A stretch of DNA of 64,000 nt from Schistocerca nitens (Eukaryota; Arthropoda; Insecta; Orthoptera; Acrididae). The translations under genes and the position numbers were made by a program. Location: NCBI RefSeq assembly GCF_023898315.1, contig NC_064619.1:500126594-500190593 (forward strand), written 5' to 3'. Position 1 is the stretch's first letter. Each line of letters begins with the position of its first letter. This document shows, piece after piece, positions 42,777-54,410 of the stretch. Under the pieces are notes generated by a model. The model saw nothing but the letters and a program-made list of their open reading frames with translations, made no database searches and had not been told where the DNA came from.

Positions 42777-45648
42777 TATAACTTGATATTAACGATCGGT
42801 TTCCTTTTATTATATATTTTGTATTTCTGACACGATAATGGACATTGGCTGTAAGTTTATTGATCATAAAAGTAAAGTTTGTCATTATTGTATCGTGTCT
42901 GGGCACATATGAAGTCAGACGCAACATTGCCATTACGTCATGGGTCAAAGCCGACGTCTGGAATCGGTAGGATCAACTCGTCCCATGCACGATGTTGGCG
43001 GTCACTACTACTCATGAGAAAGTACCGAGCGGAGGTCTGGATAGGAAACTGGTCACTCCATGCGAAGGATATAATCACCTGCGACAAACTCATCACTGTG
43101 AACAGTTCGACGATGGCGGGCAGCTCCGCCCGCGAAGAGACTGGATCAGCTGGACCTCTGAGAGTCCTGCCAGCCGTTGCCATACTCTGTACATCTTTGT
43201 GTTAACACTACTCCTCCGATCAATAACGAAGGTCTGAAAGCCGAATACTCATGCAACAAGATCTCTTATCAGGTTGCATCGTCAACTAGTTCCCAGCGCC
43301 ATTCATTCATGGCTCAATCTCGAGGTTTCTTGCTTCGTAATAATCTGGCCCACCTGCTCTCGCCGTTTCACATTCTTGACCACGTCAAGCCTTATAAAAT
43401 CAAGAACTTGCATATCAGTATGACTGATGTCTGTGTATGACCTGCTACAAAGTCTCTGAAGACCTATCCTCCAAAACAAGACTCGCATCGCTTCTTTATG
43501 GAAAACAGTGATAAATTTCCAAACCCAAAACGAAAGTGCAGACATTACTGAGACACTAACGGCTTACTGAAGTTTCTTACACTTTTTCTTTGAAACTCGC
43601 AACTCTTCAAAGCAGGGAATATTCCTATGTGTCAAAAAATGACATAATTTGGATTTGCGGGGAAATTTAGGACATTTCTTTTAAGTGGTCACCATCTGTC
43701 TTTCCATTCCTCTCATTTCCTGGATACGATTAACGGCTGAGCACTCTTTCAGAACATCTAATGTAGTAAACGTACATTAAAATATAGAGTGTGGTGACGT
43801 ACAAAGTGAATGCTACGAAGAAAACATTATTGTAATGCTCAAGACATTTTTTTATTTGTTTATCTCCTTTTTAGTGCATAGTATGGGAAGAATAAAGATT
43901 CATATGTGCTTAATTTGGCGCCCATCAGAAGGGCTAGGAACTGTAACAGACAATGTGACTCACTCATATAAATAGTGTGAAGAAATTCCTCTTAAAAAAA
44001 TTTTAGCATTGAAGCGGCTACTGAACAGTTAATGTTACGAATAACATTGTAAAGGCGAACAAGTACCGTTTCGTTACCATGAAAGTAAAACTAGATCATG
44101 TGTCAAAATCTCTGGTCTCTTCTGACCAATTCCACGGCCGCTACGGTAGAATGTTTGTACTTGTAGCGATATTATAAAGTGGTTACGTCAAGAAGTCTCA
44201 CAGGAAACAGAATCGAGCGAAATTAAAATCAATGATTGGGAAAACACGAAAATTATGAGCATATTTGGTAATTTTGGGCATAAAAATTAGCTGGAAAGTA
44301 ATAGCTGCATGAGAATTCCTTGTTTTCCTTAAATACGATAATCAGACGGACATCATTTCAGTCTCATAAGAGTGATTGCAAATAACAAAACTGTGTCACC
44401 TTGAATCAGGTTATACATTGAATAGTCATTTTAGAATAATTAGCTATCTGCATTCTACATATTTGATGTAATCTAATCACTAAATGTTAAGACAGAATTG
44501 GGGAAAGTTCAAGACGTGCTTACGTAACACGACTCTTGTACCAATAACTTTTCTAATGTAAGAACATACAGAACTTTCTGCTTGTACTGTGAAGTGATAC
44601 AAAATACAGTGCTGAAATTCGTACCTATTCAGAGAAACGTTACTTCTAGTTGTTAGTCGCGAAAAGAATGGAAACGCACGAAGTCATTAGGTTTACTGGT
44701 TTCATTATCGAAACATGCTTTGCCGATTGGTGTGGGATCAACAGACAATGTCGCTGTCTGTGTGCAATCTTTGGACAGAAATACTCTCCTGCATCCTCAC
44801 GTATACAAATTTCCAATTTTAAATTATGGACACAAATGAAATTCATAGAATGAACCGACATTCTTGATGGACTTATTAACAAGCAGTTTTCATTCAGCAT
44901 TTCTATGTCATGCCTATACGTTCGCTTCGCATAAAATTTCTATTGATAGAACTACGCAGTTTTGGTGATATCGTGACAAAAAATAGCTCGGCGCTTTGTT
45001 CAGAACTGGATGCTCTGCTTTCTGCGAAAACCTATTTCCGACCTCATCGTACTTCCACGTAAAGACTATTTCGGAATCAGTGAACCACTTCACTAAACAG
45101 TCTTCTGAGTTCCTGCACGTATCTCGCTGAAATGAAAGATATTTTACACTCTTCAAAATGGTTGCGGTATGCTATATAAGTGGAAATATGTGCTGATCGA
45201 TTGATCTGAAAGTATACAGTACCACAATGAGCTATCAAATCATAAATGTAACATTTTCAATATATTCGCTAATCATCACGCAGCATAAAAATTATCATTG
45301 CAGCTTAAATGGCATCATTTTTGCGATGGCGTCAATAACGAAAATGAAATTACAAGAAGGGATTGTCAAAAGTGTAAAATTCACTCACTCTCTTGCACAA
45401 TCCTATTACAACATCAATTTTCGTACTCATTATTGCTTTGTGGAATGCAGAATGGTTCATAATAGCATTTTACAGTTTTGCCGTTACGAGCACACGATGT
45501 TAAATAAAATGATTTCCTTTACATATTTATGAGCTGCGAGGCTCTACCTAAGATCAAAGACTGTTTTAACTAGTTAAAGACTATATTATCATTTTGTTCA
45601 TAGTTGTACTTCAGAAGCTACAGAATATTTCAATAACGGTAAAAAATT
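42777..45648. other. No gene recognised
   Basis: About 2.9 kb. The first 700 bp (42850-43550) is less AT-rich, with overlapping open frames of 80-108 codons on both strands, none with a recognised domain. 43550-45648 is AT-rich, with frames up to 101 codons (45227-45532, plus). No splice-supported exon can be argued. Confidence 0.4.
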
Positions 45649-46554
45649 AGTCGTCAGCTGCACAAGAAAACCTTTATTTAGTTCACTTTATTGGTCTCGG
45701 CTGTTTAAACTGTCATCTGCAGAAGTGAAATAGGTTCAGATCATTAGTAAGCCAACGTCAAAATAAAAATTGGACAGTGGTGTCCTACAAAGGATTGGCA
45801 AAAAATACATACATAAAGCAGGTATGTTAGAAACGAATGTACTAAGATTCAACAGCAGAAGTAAAACATGCTTAAGACAGACATATAACTTTGCTACAGG
45901 ATCAATAAATCTGAGTGACACGCTAAAAATATATATATGCGATGAGTGGCAAACAATTATCTATCAAATTCCAACATAGTACATAGTATGTGTGACAAAG
46001 GTCAACCACCAGACTGATGATATCAATGCCATTGAACACGCCTGTATAAAAAGTGGGAGAGCTGGTGTACGTACAAACTGTAATAAATTCTGTGACAAAT
46101 GAAACGTAACTATGCATTAAACCTAATAAAACCATATAAAATGACTAATACGGTTTAATGCATAATTATAAGCTTTGTCTTACATACTATGTACGATGTG
46201 GAATTTGACAGTCAATAGTTTGCCGCTCATAGCACATAACATATTTTTAGTGTGTATCACTCTGTTTTATTGATTGTGCAGCAAAGGTATGGTGCGGCTC
46301 TTAAATTTAATTTACATATGTTTTAACAAACTTGTTCTATTTCTGCTGCTCAATCTTTGTACGTCTGATTTTAACATACTTGCTTTATATATGGAGTTTT
46401 TGCCGATCCTTTGTAGGACACCATCGTCCAGTTCTCGTTTTGACGTTGGCTACTAATGTTTTGAACCTAATTTCACTTCTGAAGATGAGAGTTTAAACTG
46501 TCGAAACCGGTAAAGTGAACCAAGTAAAGGTTTCCTTCTGTAACTGATGACTGA
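45649..46554. repeat. 0.9-kb imperfect palindrome (foldback element)
   Basis: The two halves are inverted copies of each other from the outer tips (45649 AGTCGTCAGCTGCAC; 46554 inward, complement CAGTCATCAGTTACAG) to the centre. Checkpoints: GGTGTCCTACAAAGGATTGG (45779) against CCGATCCTTTGTAGGACACC (46403); CTGTTTAAACTGTCATC against its partner near 46490; TATGCATTAAACC (46111-46123) against GGTTTAATGCATA (46152-46164). The left half has about 95 bp extra (46005-46100). The loop is about 28 bp. No long open frame. Confidence 0.88.
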
Positions 46555-47624
46555 CTGTTTATCTTTAGTGTCAGAAACTATATAGTTTCATTTTTATTTC
46601 TTATGCCTCCAAAACAGGCTTGGTTTGATGCCTCTCTTGCAAATTTCATTTTTCCGCATCCACAGGTTATTTTCTGCACCACGCATATGAATTGAACTCC
46701 CAGAACCTCAACATGTCTCAATCAGTTTTTATTTAAAAACTTGATCCATGAATCTTACCACTGAACGTGTGTTCTTTTAAACATTTGTTTAAATGTTTCA
46801 TTTGTTTTCATGTCCATTAGTGCTTTTGTTAAATTTTCAGTCGAAGTTTGACAGCCAACTGTATCGAAGGTTTCTTTGCAAACTACAAGTACGACGTTCT
46901 TTCCACACCCGGTATATGTAGATTCCCCACTTAATAAAATAATCTTTCGAAAGATTACGTGAAATATAGACAGGGAGAAGGGGGGGGGGGATGGGAGGAA
47001 AGCCCAGGACGCGCTCGATATGTTAGGATGATTTCTGTGAAAACGTACGCCGTCATGACACGAAGAACCAGTAACCGATTTACATTGTAAGGACGCAAGA
47101 CTTATGTAGTTGTGTAATGCGTTGGACGAAGTGATAGGAAATCTGACCTCATGTCTGACAGACATGTTACAGTGTTCTCTCTGTAATTTGAATAAACACA
47201 CGTGCTGATAACGAACCGTAACTGATAACATCACGTACCGTAGCAGATGGTGTGTGGAAGTACTGCGTATATGACTGATGTACTGCGGTTCTTCCAAGTG
47301 TAACCGCGTATCCTGTTCCGTGCAGCGACTGTTTTGAAAGGAGATACCTAACTTTTCCCACAACATTCTTTGCCCTATGGCGTGACAGAGTGTGCCTATA
47401 GCACATGTCACACGGGGTAGACGAAAACTAAGCGACTATTGCGAGGAACCGAACTCAATCCATTTTCATGTAGCTAATGGGTTCCGGGACAAAAAACTTT
47501 GATTCTAGATATTACATGTAATTAGTGACCGAATTTAACAATTTAAAATGCTGACAGAATCTACTCATCAAGAGGTATAATGGTATGTCAAAAGTTTAAC
47601 GCATTAAGACAAGTATTATAGCTC
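46555..47624. other. Unassigned; contains a 218-codon open frame
   Basis: A minus-strand frame runs 47411-46755 (218 codons, starts MTCAIGTLCH, ends KRTHVQW). No domain is recognised. It crosses a G run at 46980-46990 (read as a Pro-rich SPPPF stretch). It is the longest non-transposon frame in the window, so worth a search, but low-complexity content and the lack of any visible motif leave it unsupported as a gene. Confidence 0.3.
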
Positions 47625-48960
47625 CAGGGTGTCCAGCAAAGGAGTCTCAGATATCAGAATTGAACACCTCGAAAACTAAGATCGACAGACGAGTGCAACA
47701 AACGTTATGTTTTTTGTGAAAGCATTAAGAATTTTATACAGAAGTTGCTAACAAATAGTGCTGTATACTGAGTAGCTCGTACCGAATCACAGTTTTTAGT
47801 TACACTCGTCCTCTGCAAGTAGTCTTTGCTATCAAATCACAATTGTTTTGAAATGACCACCACTCGCAATACGGAGGTGCGTAAACGAACAATGAAATTT
47901 GCCACCATACCCTGTAGTGTTTCAAGGGAAATGAATTCAGAAGCCACACAGATCGCCGATTCTAGCTCGTCCAGCATGAGGGGATGGTTCCGGTAAACAG
48001 TTTACATCACTGTACCATACAAAATGTATTCAAAAGGAGTGATATTGGGAGAATATGGAGGCCAATCCATCCCTGCGCCGGTAAATTTGGAGCAATAAAG
48101 CGCAGTGACTCTGTTCTCGACGTATTCATCAAGAAAGCGAAACATCTGTTCGGGGCGATGTGGTCCGGCCCCATCTTACGTGAATCACTCGGTGGCTGAT
48201 CGATGCTCCAAAGCTAGCTGTGTAGCAACAAATTGTTCCAAAGTTACAGTCGTTTCTCGCCTGAAATAGGGGCCATTCATCCACTGTTGCATACTGCAGC
48301 CCAAAAAGTAACTCTGGAAGAATACAGTGGTTTCGCTTCACAAAAATTGGAATTTTCCGAATCCCAATGTCGTCAGTGTTGCTTAACCACGACTCCGTTG
48401 AGGTTGAAGCGTGGTTTATCTGTGAACCCAGATGCAGCCAACGTCAAATCCTTCCTTATTATTACGAGAATGTGCTTCGCGAAGTCAGTCTTCTGTAGCA
48501 TGGCTGGTGTAGGTATGAGCTGATGGCTTTGGATTTTTAGTGGAAACATGCGTAGGCTTTGTTTCAGCATTTTCTCCGTGCAGTAGTGCTTCGAATCAGT
48601 CTTTGCTGCAATTCTTCGGGCGAATTTCCTTGGATTTTTCAGCATAATTCCAGAATCTGTGATGACGTTTTCTGGGGTAGCTTAAGTTTGCCTGGGGCCA
48701 ACATTCCCCACTGTAGCATCGCCCACACTGACTGTCCATTGGAATTGGGCAAACAACTTATGAATTTTTTTCGCATCGGGTCCATTTGGAACATTAAATC
48801 GTCTTTGGAAACTGCACCTTATTGACGTCGGACTGTGTACTAACCTGTGGAATTCCAGTACCAGAAAAACACGTTGTCCAGTGGAATACATGATTGCAAC
48901 CACTTCCTTCAGCACTCTAACTTCTTTTTACGTTTCAACGGTGGAACCCATCACTCTGCT
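47625..48960 (-). pseudogene. Decayed relative of transposon F1 (F2)
   Basis: Minus strand. N-terminus MYSTGQRVFLVLEFHRL and SFQRRFNVPNGPDAKKIHKL (about 48680-48890) line up with F1 residues 2-46. Middle: RRIAAKTDSKHYCTEKMLKQ, then GFTDKPRFNLNGVVVKQH (F1 WFTDEAYF; first Asp kept, Glu to Lys). Catalytic end: DGAGPHRPEQMFRFLDEY (second Asp kept) and GMDWPPYSPNITPFEYILYG, where both Asp candidates of the third motif are changed (SPN, PFE). The tip CAGGGTGTCC is at 47625; the other end is not clear. Stops and frameshifts throughout. Confidence 0.82.
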
Positions 48961-49364
48961 GCTGTTGCAGACGACGGAAGCAGCTGAATTCCCGACTGGC
49001 AGTGGGGTGTAAACTAGTCGGTTATGCTTCCAAATCCATGGAATTATTGTGATGTTGTCCTGATTGATAGGGGTGTCCATTCGCGTCTGCTACTGATGCT
49101 CTGAGCTGAGGAATACTATTTATAGACACTATGTACGACTACTGCGATTACAGCACCATCAGTTAGCAGCTTTTCGAACTATTTATTAAAAGAAGACTTT
49201 AGTGTCAAACCCATTAAGGAAACAGTTATAACGAACATTCATTTCCAGCTAAAATGACAGAAGATAAATAGTAACGCAGGCAAACAGAGTGAACGACTCC
49301 CGAGAATGCCTTGTAACATTGCAAAGAAAATAAAAGAATGGCGACGATGGATTACTATTATTAT
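48961..49364. other. No gene recognised
   Basis: Short unique stretch between two transposons. Confidence 0.4.
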
Positions 49365-49582
49365 AAGGGGCGTTCAAAAAGAAACGAGTCGGGATCTGGA
49401 ATGCGCAAACCGGTGACAGGAGGGTAATATCGTGACGTGTGTAACGAGGTGTGGTTCCGACCAGAGCGAGGAAGTTCACAGCCCGTCGCTAGGGGGCACA
49501 CGTGCAAGTCACGTGGCTATACAGAGCCAGCAGCGGCATGCATCAATAGTCAAACGCTGCCAGTCGCATTGCAAATAGTGAC

Positions 49583-50826
49583 ATGGAGGCGTCAACAGAA
49601 GAGCAAAGCGGTGTTGTTCGTTTTCTGACAGCGGAAGGAGTAGGAGGAACGGACATTCATCGACGAATGTCACAAGTGTATAGCGAACAGTGCATGTCCC
49701 TTGCAAGGGCCAAGGCGTGGCACAAACGCTTCAGGGAAGGACGGGTGTCGTTAGCCGATGATGCACGGTCTGGAGCACCACACTGCATTACCGATGACAT
49801 CGTCCAGCTGCTGGGTGCACACAATTCCCAGGACCACCTAGTAACAGTGAAAGTCATAGCCACCGTCGTCGGACTGAGCGTCGGAAGTGTTCGCACAATC
49901 ATGAAGGAACGACTGCAAATGCGCAAAGTGTGTGCCCAATGGGTGCCCCACAGTCTTCAACCACACCAGGAAGCAGGTCGATTGGCCCACTGTCTTGCTC
50001 ATCTGCAGCGCTGTGCTCGGGAAGGGAATGCGTTCCTGGCTCCAGTGGTGGCTGGAGATGAGTCATGGTTTCATCATTTCGAACCAGAATCAAAACGAGA
50101 AAGTCTCCAGTGGAAGCATCCAGGGTCACCACCCCCAAAAAAAAGCCAAGGCCATCCACACAAGTACAGGAAAGGTTATGCTGACGTTCTTCTTTGATCA
50201 AGATGGCCCACTTCTGATTCACTTCCTGCAGCACGGGACAACAGTGAGCCGGCCGGTGTGGCCGTGCGGTTCTAGGCGCTTCAGTCTGGAGCCACGTGAC
50301 CGTTACGGTTGCAGGTTCTAATCCTGCCGCGGGCATGGTTGTGTGTGATGTCCTTAGGTTAGTTAGGTTTAAGTAGTTCTAAGTTCTAGGGGACTGATGA
50401 CCACAGATGTTAAGTTCCGTAGTGCTCAGAGCCATTTGAACCATTTTTGACAACAGTGATTGCCCACCGTTTCTCGCAAACCTTAACCACCCTTCGCCAA
50501 GCGATCAAATCAAAACGACCAGGCAATCTCATCCATGGGGTCATTCTGCTCCACGACAATGCAAAGCCTCATGTGGCCAACACAGCCGCGGCACTCCTGC
50601 AGAAATTCAAATGGGAGGTTCTCGACCACCCTCCATACAGTCCGCACCTCTCTCCCTGTGATTACGTCATTTTTGGTTCCCTTAGATAGGCTCTGAGGGG
50701 CAAACGATTCACCTCGGATGACGATGTCCAGCTGTACGTGCGGAACTGGTTAACATCGCAGCCCCGTGAATTTTATGAGACATTCACCGCCTTGTGTCAC
50801 AGTGGGACAAGTGTCGCAACAGCTAG
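49583..50826 (+). pseudogene. Mariner transposase of element G
   Basis: The N-terminus MEASTEEQSGVVRFLTAEGV opens a frame through the two helix-turn-helix regions (HRRMSQVYSEQCMSLARAKA; VIATVVGLSVGSVRTIMKER) and VVAGDESWFHHFEPESKRES (first catalytic Asp). A frameshift occurs at the C5A8 run (50131-50143); the family frame continues KVMLTFFFDQDGPLLIHFL up to the SINE at 50248. After it: TLRQAIKSKRPGNLIHGVIL, LLHDNAKPHVAN (second Asp), HPPYSPHLSPCDYVIFG (third Asp, 34 residues between, so DD34D), a TAG at 50687 where Lys is usual, and a last piece RLVSQWDKCRNS in another frame with stop at 50824. All three catalytic Asp are present; killed by the SINE, indels and one stop. Confidence 0.93.
50248..50448 (+). 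mobile_element. tRNA-headed SINE (family S), copy 13
   Basis: Full length; B-box mutated to GGTTCTAATCC. Perfect target duplication GACAACAGTGA at 50237-50247 and 50449-50459. Inserted in the mariner transposase gene. Confidence 0.97.
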
Positions 50827-50906
50827 GGTTAATACTTCTAACATACAGGTACCGACCGGTTCCTGTAATTATGCCTCCGGCTCTATTCGTTTTTAACGCT
50901 CCTTAT

Positions 50907-51331
50907 ATAACGTTCGCCTACCTATCCGTTACGCGATGGTTTTCGTAAAATCCCTACCCACCTTGCAGAAATGACAGATTTTATCACTCCTACAGTTTAT
51001 GAGGGTATGTCTTTTCACTTTCCTATCATCACTGACTATGGTTTAATCCCCTCGCGTCTTCTAGAATTGTCTCGTAGATCTCGTGTCGATTGGCTTCTTC
51101 GCGGTATAGGCGGAGTAGTCGACGAGCAACGAAACTTTGCGAAACTGAACTGGCAGTGTGGGAGAAAATCCAGTGCTACGAAATAAAGTTATCAAAACGT
51201 AGGATGCCACATGATTTACCTTTATCGGCAATCAAGAAACGCGAATAAGAGCCTGGTTAGGCTCATTCAGTATATCAAATTTTGCGGAAACTATGTTCAT
51301 GCACCGCAACAAGACACAGTCTAATGATTCA
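50907..51331. other. No gene recognised
   Basis: Includes a 71-codon open frame (50971-51186, plus) and the 5' target site of SINE copy 14; nothing recognised. Confidence 0.4.
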
Positions 51332-51533
51332 GCCGGCCGGTGTGGCCGTGCGGTTCTAGGCGCGTCAGTCTGGAACCGCGAGACCGCTACGGTCGCAGGT
51401 TCGAATCCTGCCTGGGGCATGGATGTGTGTGATGTCCTTAGGTTAATTAGGTTTAAGCAGTTCTAAGTTTTAGGGGACTGATGACCTCAGCTGTTAAGTC
51501 TCATAGTGCTCAGAGCCATTTGAACCATTTTCA
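51332..51533 (+). mobile_element. tRNA-headed SINE (family S), copy 14
   Basis: Full length, B-box GGTTCGAATCC intact. Target duplication AATGATTCA at 51323-51331 and 51534-51542. Confidence 0.96.
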
Positions 51534-53200
51534 AATGATTCACAATATTACAAAATGTCTGAAGCTGCACAAGACCGTTCACCAAGTTACTATTCAACAC
51601 GACAAATGATTTTCGGTAACTCGTTACACTATACCGTCCACAGCGCGTGTTGCATTTGTTCATGCGTGATATAAAACTTATAATGAGGTGTTACACACTA
51701 ACTTATTCCAAGGCGCTGTTAATTGCGACGAATAATTATCGGCTTTGTATTCCATTTCACGGTCCTGATGCGCATTGCCTCGCTCGTACCAGGTAGAAGT
51801 CTCGTAGTGAGTTAAAGTAATATTTTGGCGCCTGCTTCCTCACTGCGCGCTACTGACTGGTCCATCGTCTTCTGCCAGTAGCTTCTAAGGTAAAATGTTG
51901 TACTTATTTACGTTTTTTACTGTGAAATTATTGGTAACCTTCTACGAGTACAACTAATGTTGACAGAATGGCCGGGCGAGCATGGCAATGTTCAAGTAAC
52001 AAATATTAACTAAAAACTAAAAGCGCGACACGCTCAGTATGTGATTCCCGGCTGTCTATACTGAACTCCAGCCTGATATAGTCACAGCTAGGTGGCGCAT
52101 TCCCATGCTCTGAAACCATCAGCCACACAAATCAATGCACCGTACTTTCTCCCTGTCTTGTTGCTACTGAATGTTCTTGTGGGACTGATATCAAGTACAA
52201 GTGAAATAAAAAAGTAATGTGAGTGAAAAATGTGGCAGAAACGCCACAGTCTCCAGAAGTACTGCTACAATATTTATTTCAACGTACAACGCACTATCTT
52301 TCCACGAGACCGATGCAGGCACAGAACCGATCCATCACATCACATGGCACGTGCGCGTTAACGTGTTCTGCGACCGCAGCGCTCCCCAGCGCGTTACTGC
52401 CAACACCTGACGTGCAAAATCACCTGTAACTTCTTCGTTTGCTCTTAAAGCTCTAACAGCCATCGTGTTTACGGATTAATTTATTGGAATTCAGATCCTC
52501 CTATTACGCAAACAGTCCAAAGATGCGGATGCACATGCTCTAACGAGAATCGTAACAGGTTCATGGGTAGGTGACGCTACATCAGTAGTGAGTAACAGGC
52601 TGGTAATTTGAGTCAGCTGGTAAGTGTGCTCGGATATCCGAGGCGATGAACGCTCACGTCAAGCGAGAGGTAAGTGTTAGTGTCCCGGTCAGTGACACAT
52701 TTTCGTTTGTTACCATTTCAATGCCCAAATGCGGCAAACATCATTAGGAAAGACCTTTAGTTAAACATATTTCGGCAGACATGTGACATAATCTACGAGT
52801 ACTTCCACTGAAGTCTGTAAAACACAAATATATTTTAAGCAGTAGTTATCAGAACAATGTTTACGCCTAGAATATTTTTTTGTCTCTTATGATTATTACA
52901 TTGCCACTAGAGTATTAAGTTCCTTACGACCTCCTTTACATAATACGAATGCGTGTTTTCGCGGCGATATTTATTGATAAACTTCTCTCAAGCTTCCAGT
53001 CGCATGAGGTGGCTTGAAATTCACGATATTTCGGCCGAGTACTCCGCAGTAAGCAATTATGAATTGTAGAAACGGAATGTTGTCGTGCACCAAAATTACA
53101 TTTAAAAGCAAAGTGCTTCGCTAACATCTAACAGTCCAGTAAAGAAGGTAATAACCACAGTAAATAAAAAACCACCTTAACCCTACTTAATACACGTTTA
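51534..53200. other. No gene recognised
   Basis: Unique sequence with scattered short frames (the longest 68 codons, 52223-52429). CGGATATCCG palindrome at about 52632. No domain and no second copy of any part in the window. Confidence 0.4.
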
Positions 53201-54410
53201 TACACTGACGGAAAAAATCGCAGTGAAGTTGGCTTTATATACACGAGTTAATTATTCCTGAGATTTGACACGGTGAGATGATGTTTGTCAATAATGCCTT
53301 CAAGGCGACAAAGACTTCATTATCGACACCTCACTGAGTTTAAAAGAAGTAGTGTAATAGGGCTAAGGGAAGCGGGTTGGTCCCTCTGAAACACTGCAGA
53401 AATACTTGGCAAGAATGTAGCCGCTTTACGTGATTGCTTACAACGGAGGTCACAAGAAGATAGAGCTCTGGACGGCCATGTGGCAATATCGAGAGGGAAG
53501 ACCATAGTGTTTGGCATATGGCTCTGGTGCATCTAACTGCAACTGCAATTTGAGGAGCAGTTGGCACCAAAGTGACAGATCAGCTCTGAGCCAGACGCCC
53601 TGTAGCTTGCATTGCACTGACCCCAGATCACCTCCATTTGCGACTTCAGCGGTGTCAAGCAAAAGCTCGTTGGAGGGGGGAGGGGAGGTCTGATGTGTTT
53701 CCTGATGAAAGCTGGTTCTACCTCGGTGCCAGTGATGGCTGTGTGTTGGTTACAAGGATGCCATTCGACGGCCTGCCCAATCTGTCTGTGTGCTAGACAC
53801 CCTGGACCTATGCATGGAGTTATGGTCTGGGGTGAGATTTCTTATGACAGCAGGAGCACTCTCGTGGTTTTCCCACACACCTTCACTGCAAATTTGTACG
53901 TCAATATGTTGATTCAACCTGTTTTGATGCCATTTATGCACAGCATTTCGCGGGGTGTTTTCCAACATGATAACGCTCACCTACATACAGCTGTTATAAC
54001 CAACATGCTCTAGAGAGTGGCGACATGCTTCCTTGGTCTGCTCGATCATCAGGTCTGTCTCCAGTCGAGCACATACAAGGCATCATCGGACAAATTCAGC
54101 CTCATCCACAACCAGCATTAACGTTCCCTGTACTGACCAATCAAGTGCAACAGGCATGGGACTCCATCCCACACACTGACATGCGGCAACTGTACAACAC
54201 AATGCTTGTAAGTCTGCACGCTTGCATTCAACATTCTGGCGGCTACACCGATTACTAATGTAATAGCACTTCACATTTGCAATGGATTATCTCGCGCTTA
54301 CATTGTCTTGTGGTCTTGCAATGTTAATCACTTAAATATTTTACCCAGACAAATGTTTCATTCCTGTACCTTAATTATTTTTAGGTGTTGTGATTTTTTT
54401 CGTCAATGTA
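53201..54410 (+). mobile_element. Tc1-like element D2
   Basis: 1210 bp. Terminal repeats ACACTGACGGAAAAAATCGC (53202) and TGTGATTTTTTTCGTCAATG (54389-54408, inverted), TA at each end. Same family as 32445-33730. Its right end directly abuts the RTE element at 54411. Confidence 0.88.
53294..54258 (+). pseudogene. Tc1-like transposase of D2
   Basis: Starts MPSRRQRLHYRHLTEFKRSS and VIGLREAGWSL, then stop (53386). Then the helix-turn-helix NTAEILGKNVAALRDCLQRR, DVFPDESWFYLGASDGCVLV (first Asp, 53701), GVMVWGEISYDSRSTLVVF, FTANLYVNMLIQPVLMPFMH, VFQHDNAHLHTAVITNML (second Asp kept) and stop at 54011. Another frame carries SGLSPVEHIQGIIGQ (third-acid Glu kept) and the C-terminus ACIQHSGGYTDY ending at 54258. 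All three acidic residues are present but spread over frames. Confidence 0.88.

Larger units (their letters stand above)
49365..50906 (+). mobile_element. Mariner element G, nearly complete, SINE-interrupted
   Basis: Ends TAAGGGGCGTTCAAAAAG (49363) and the inverted CTATTCGTTTTTAACGCTCC (50883-50902), with TA-rich flanks. About 1.34 kb without the SINE, the usual mariner size. It carries one transposase pseudogene. Confidence 0.88.

Noticed and set aside
42879..43237. Overlapping 80-108-codon frames on both strands as a host gene
   Set aside because: Frames overlap on both strands with no recognised domain and no splice structure.
46980..46990. G-quadruplex candidate
   Set aside because: A single G run, not four spaced runs.
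49899..50336. 145-codon minus-strand open frame
   Set aside because: Antisense across the mariner transposase and SINE; no own motif.
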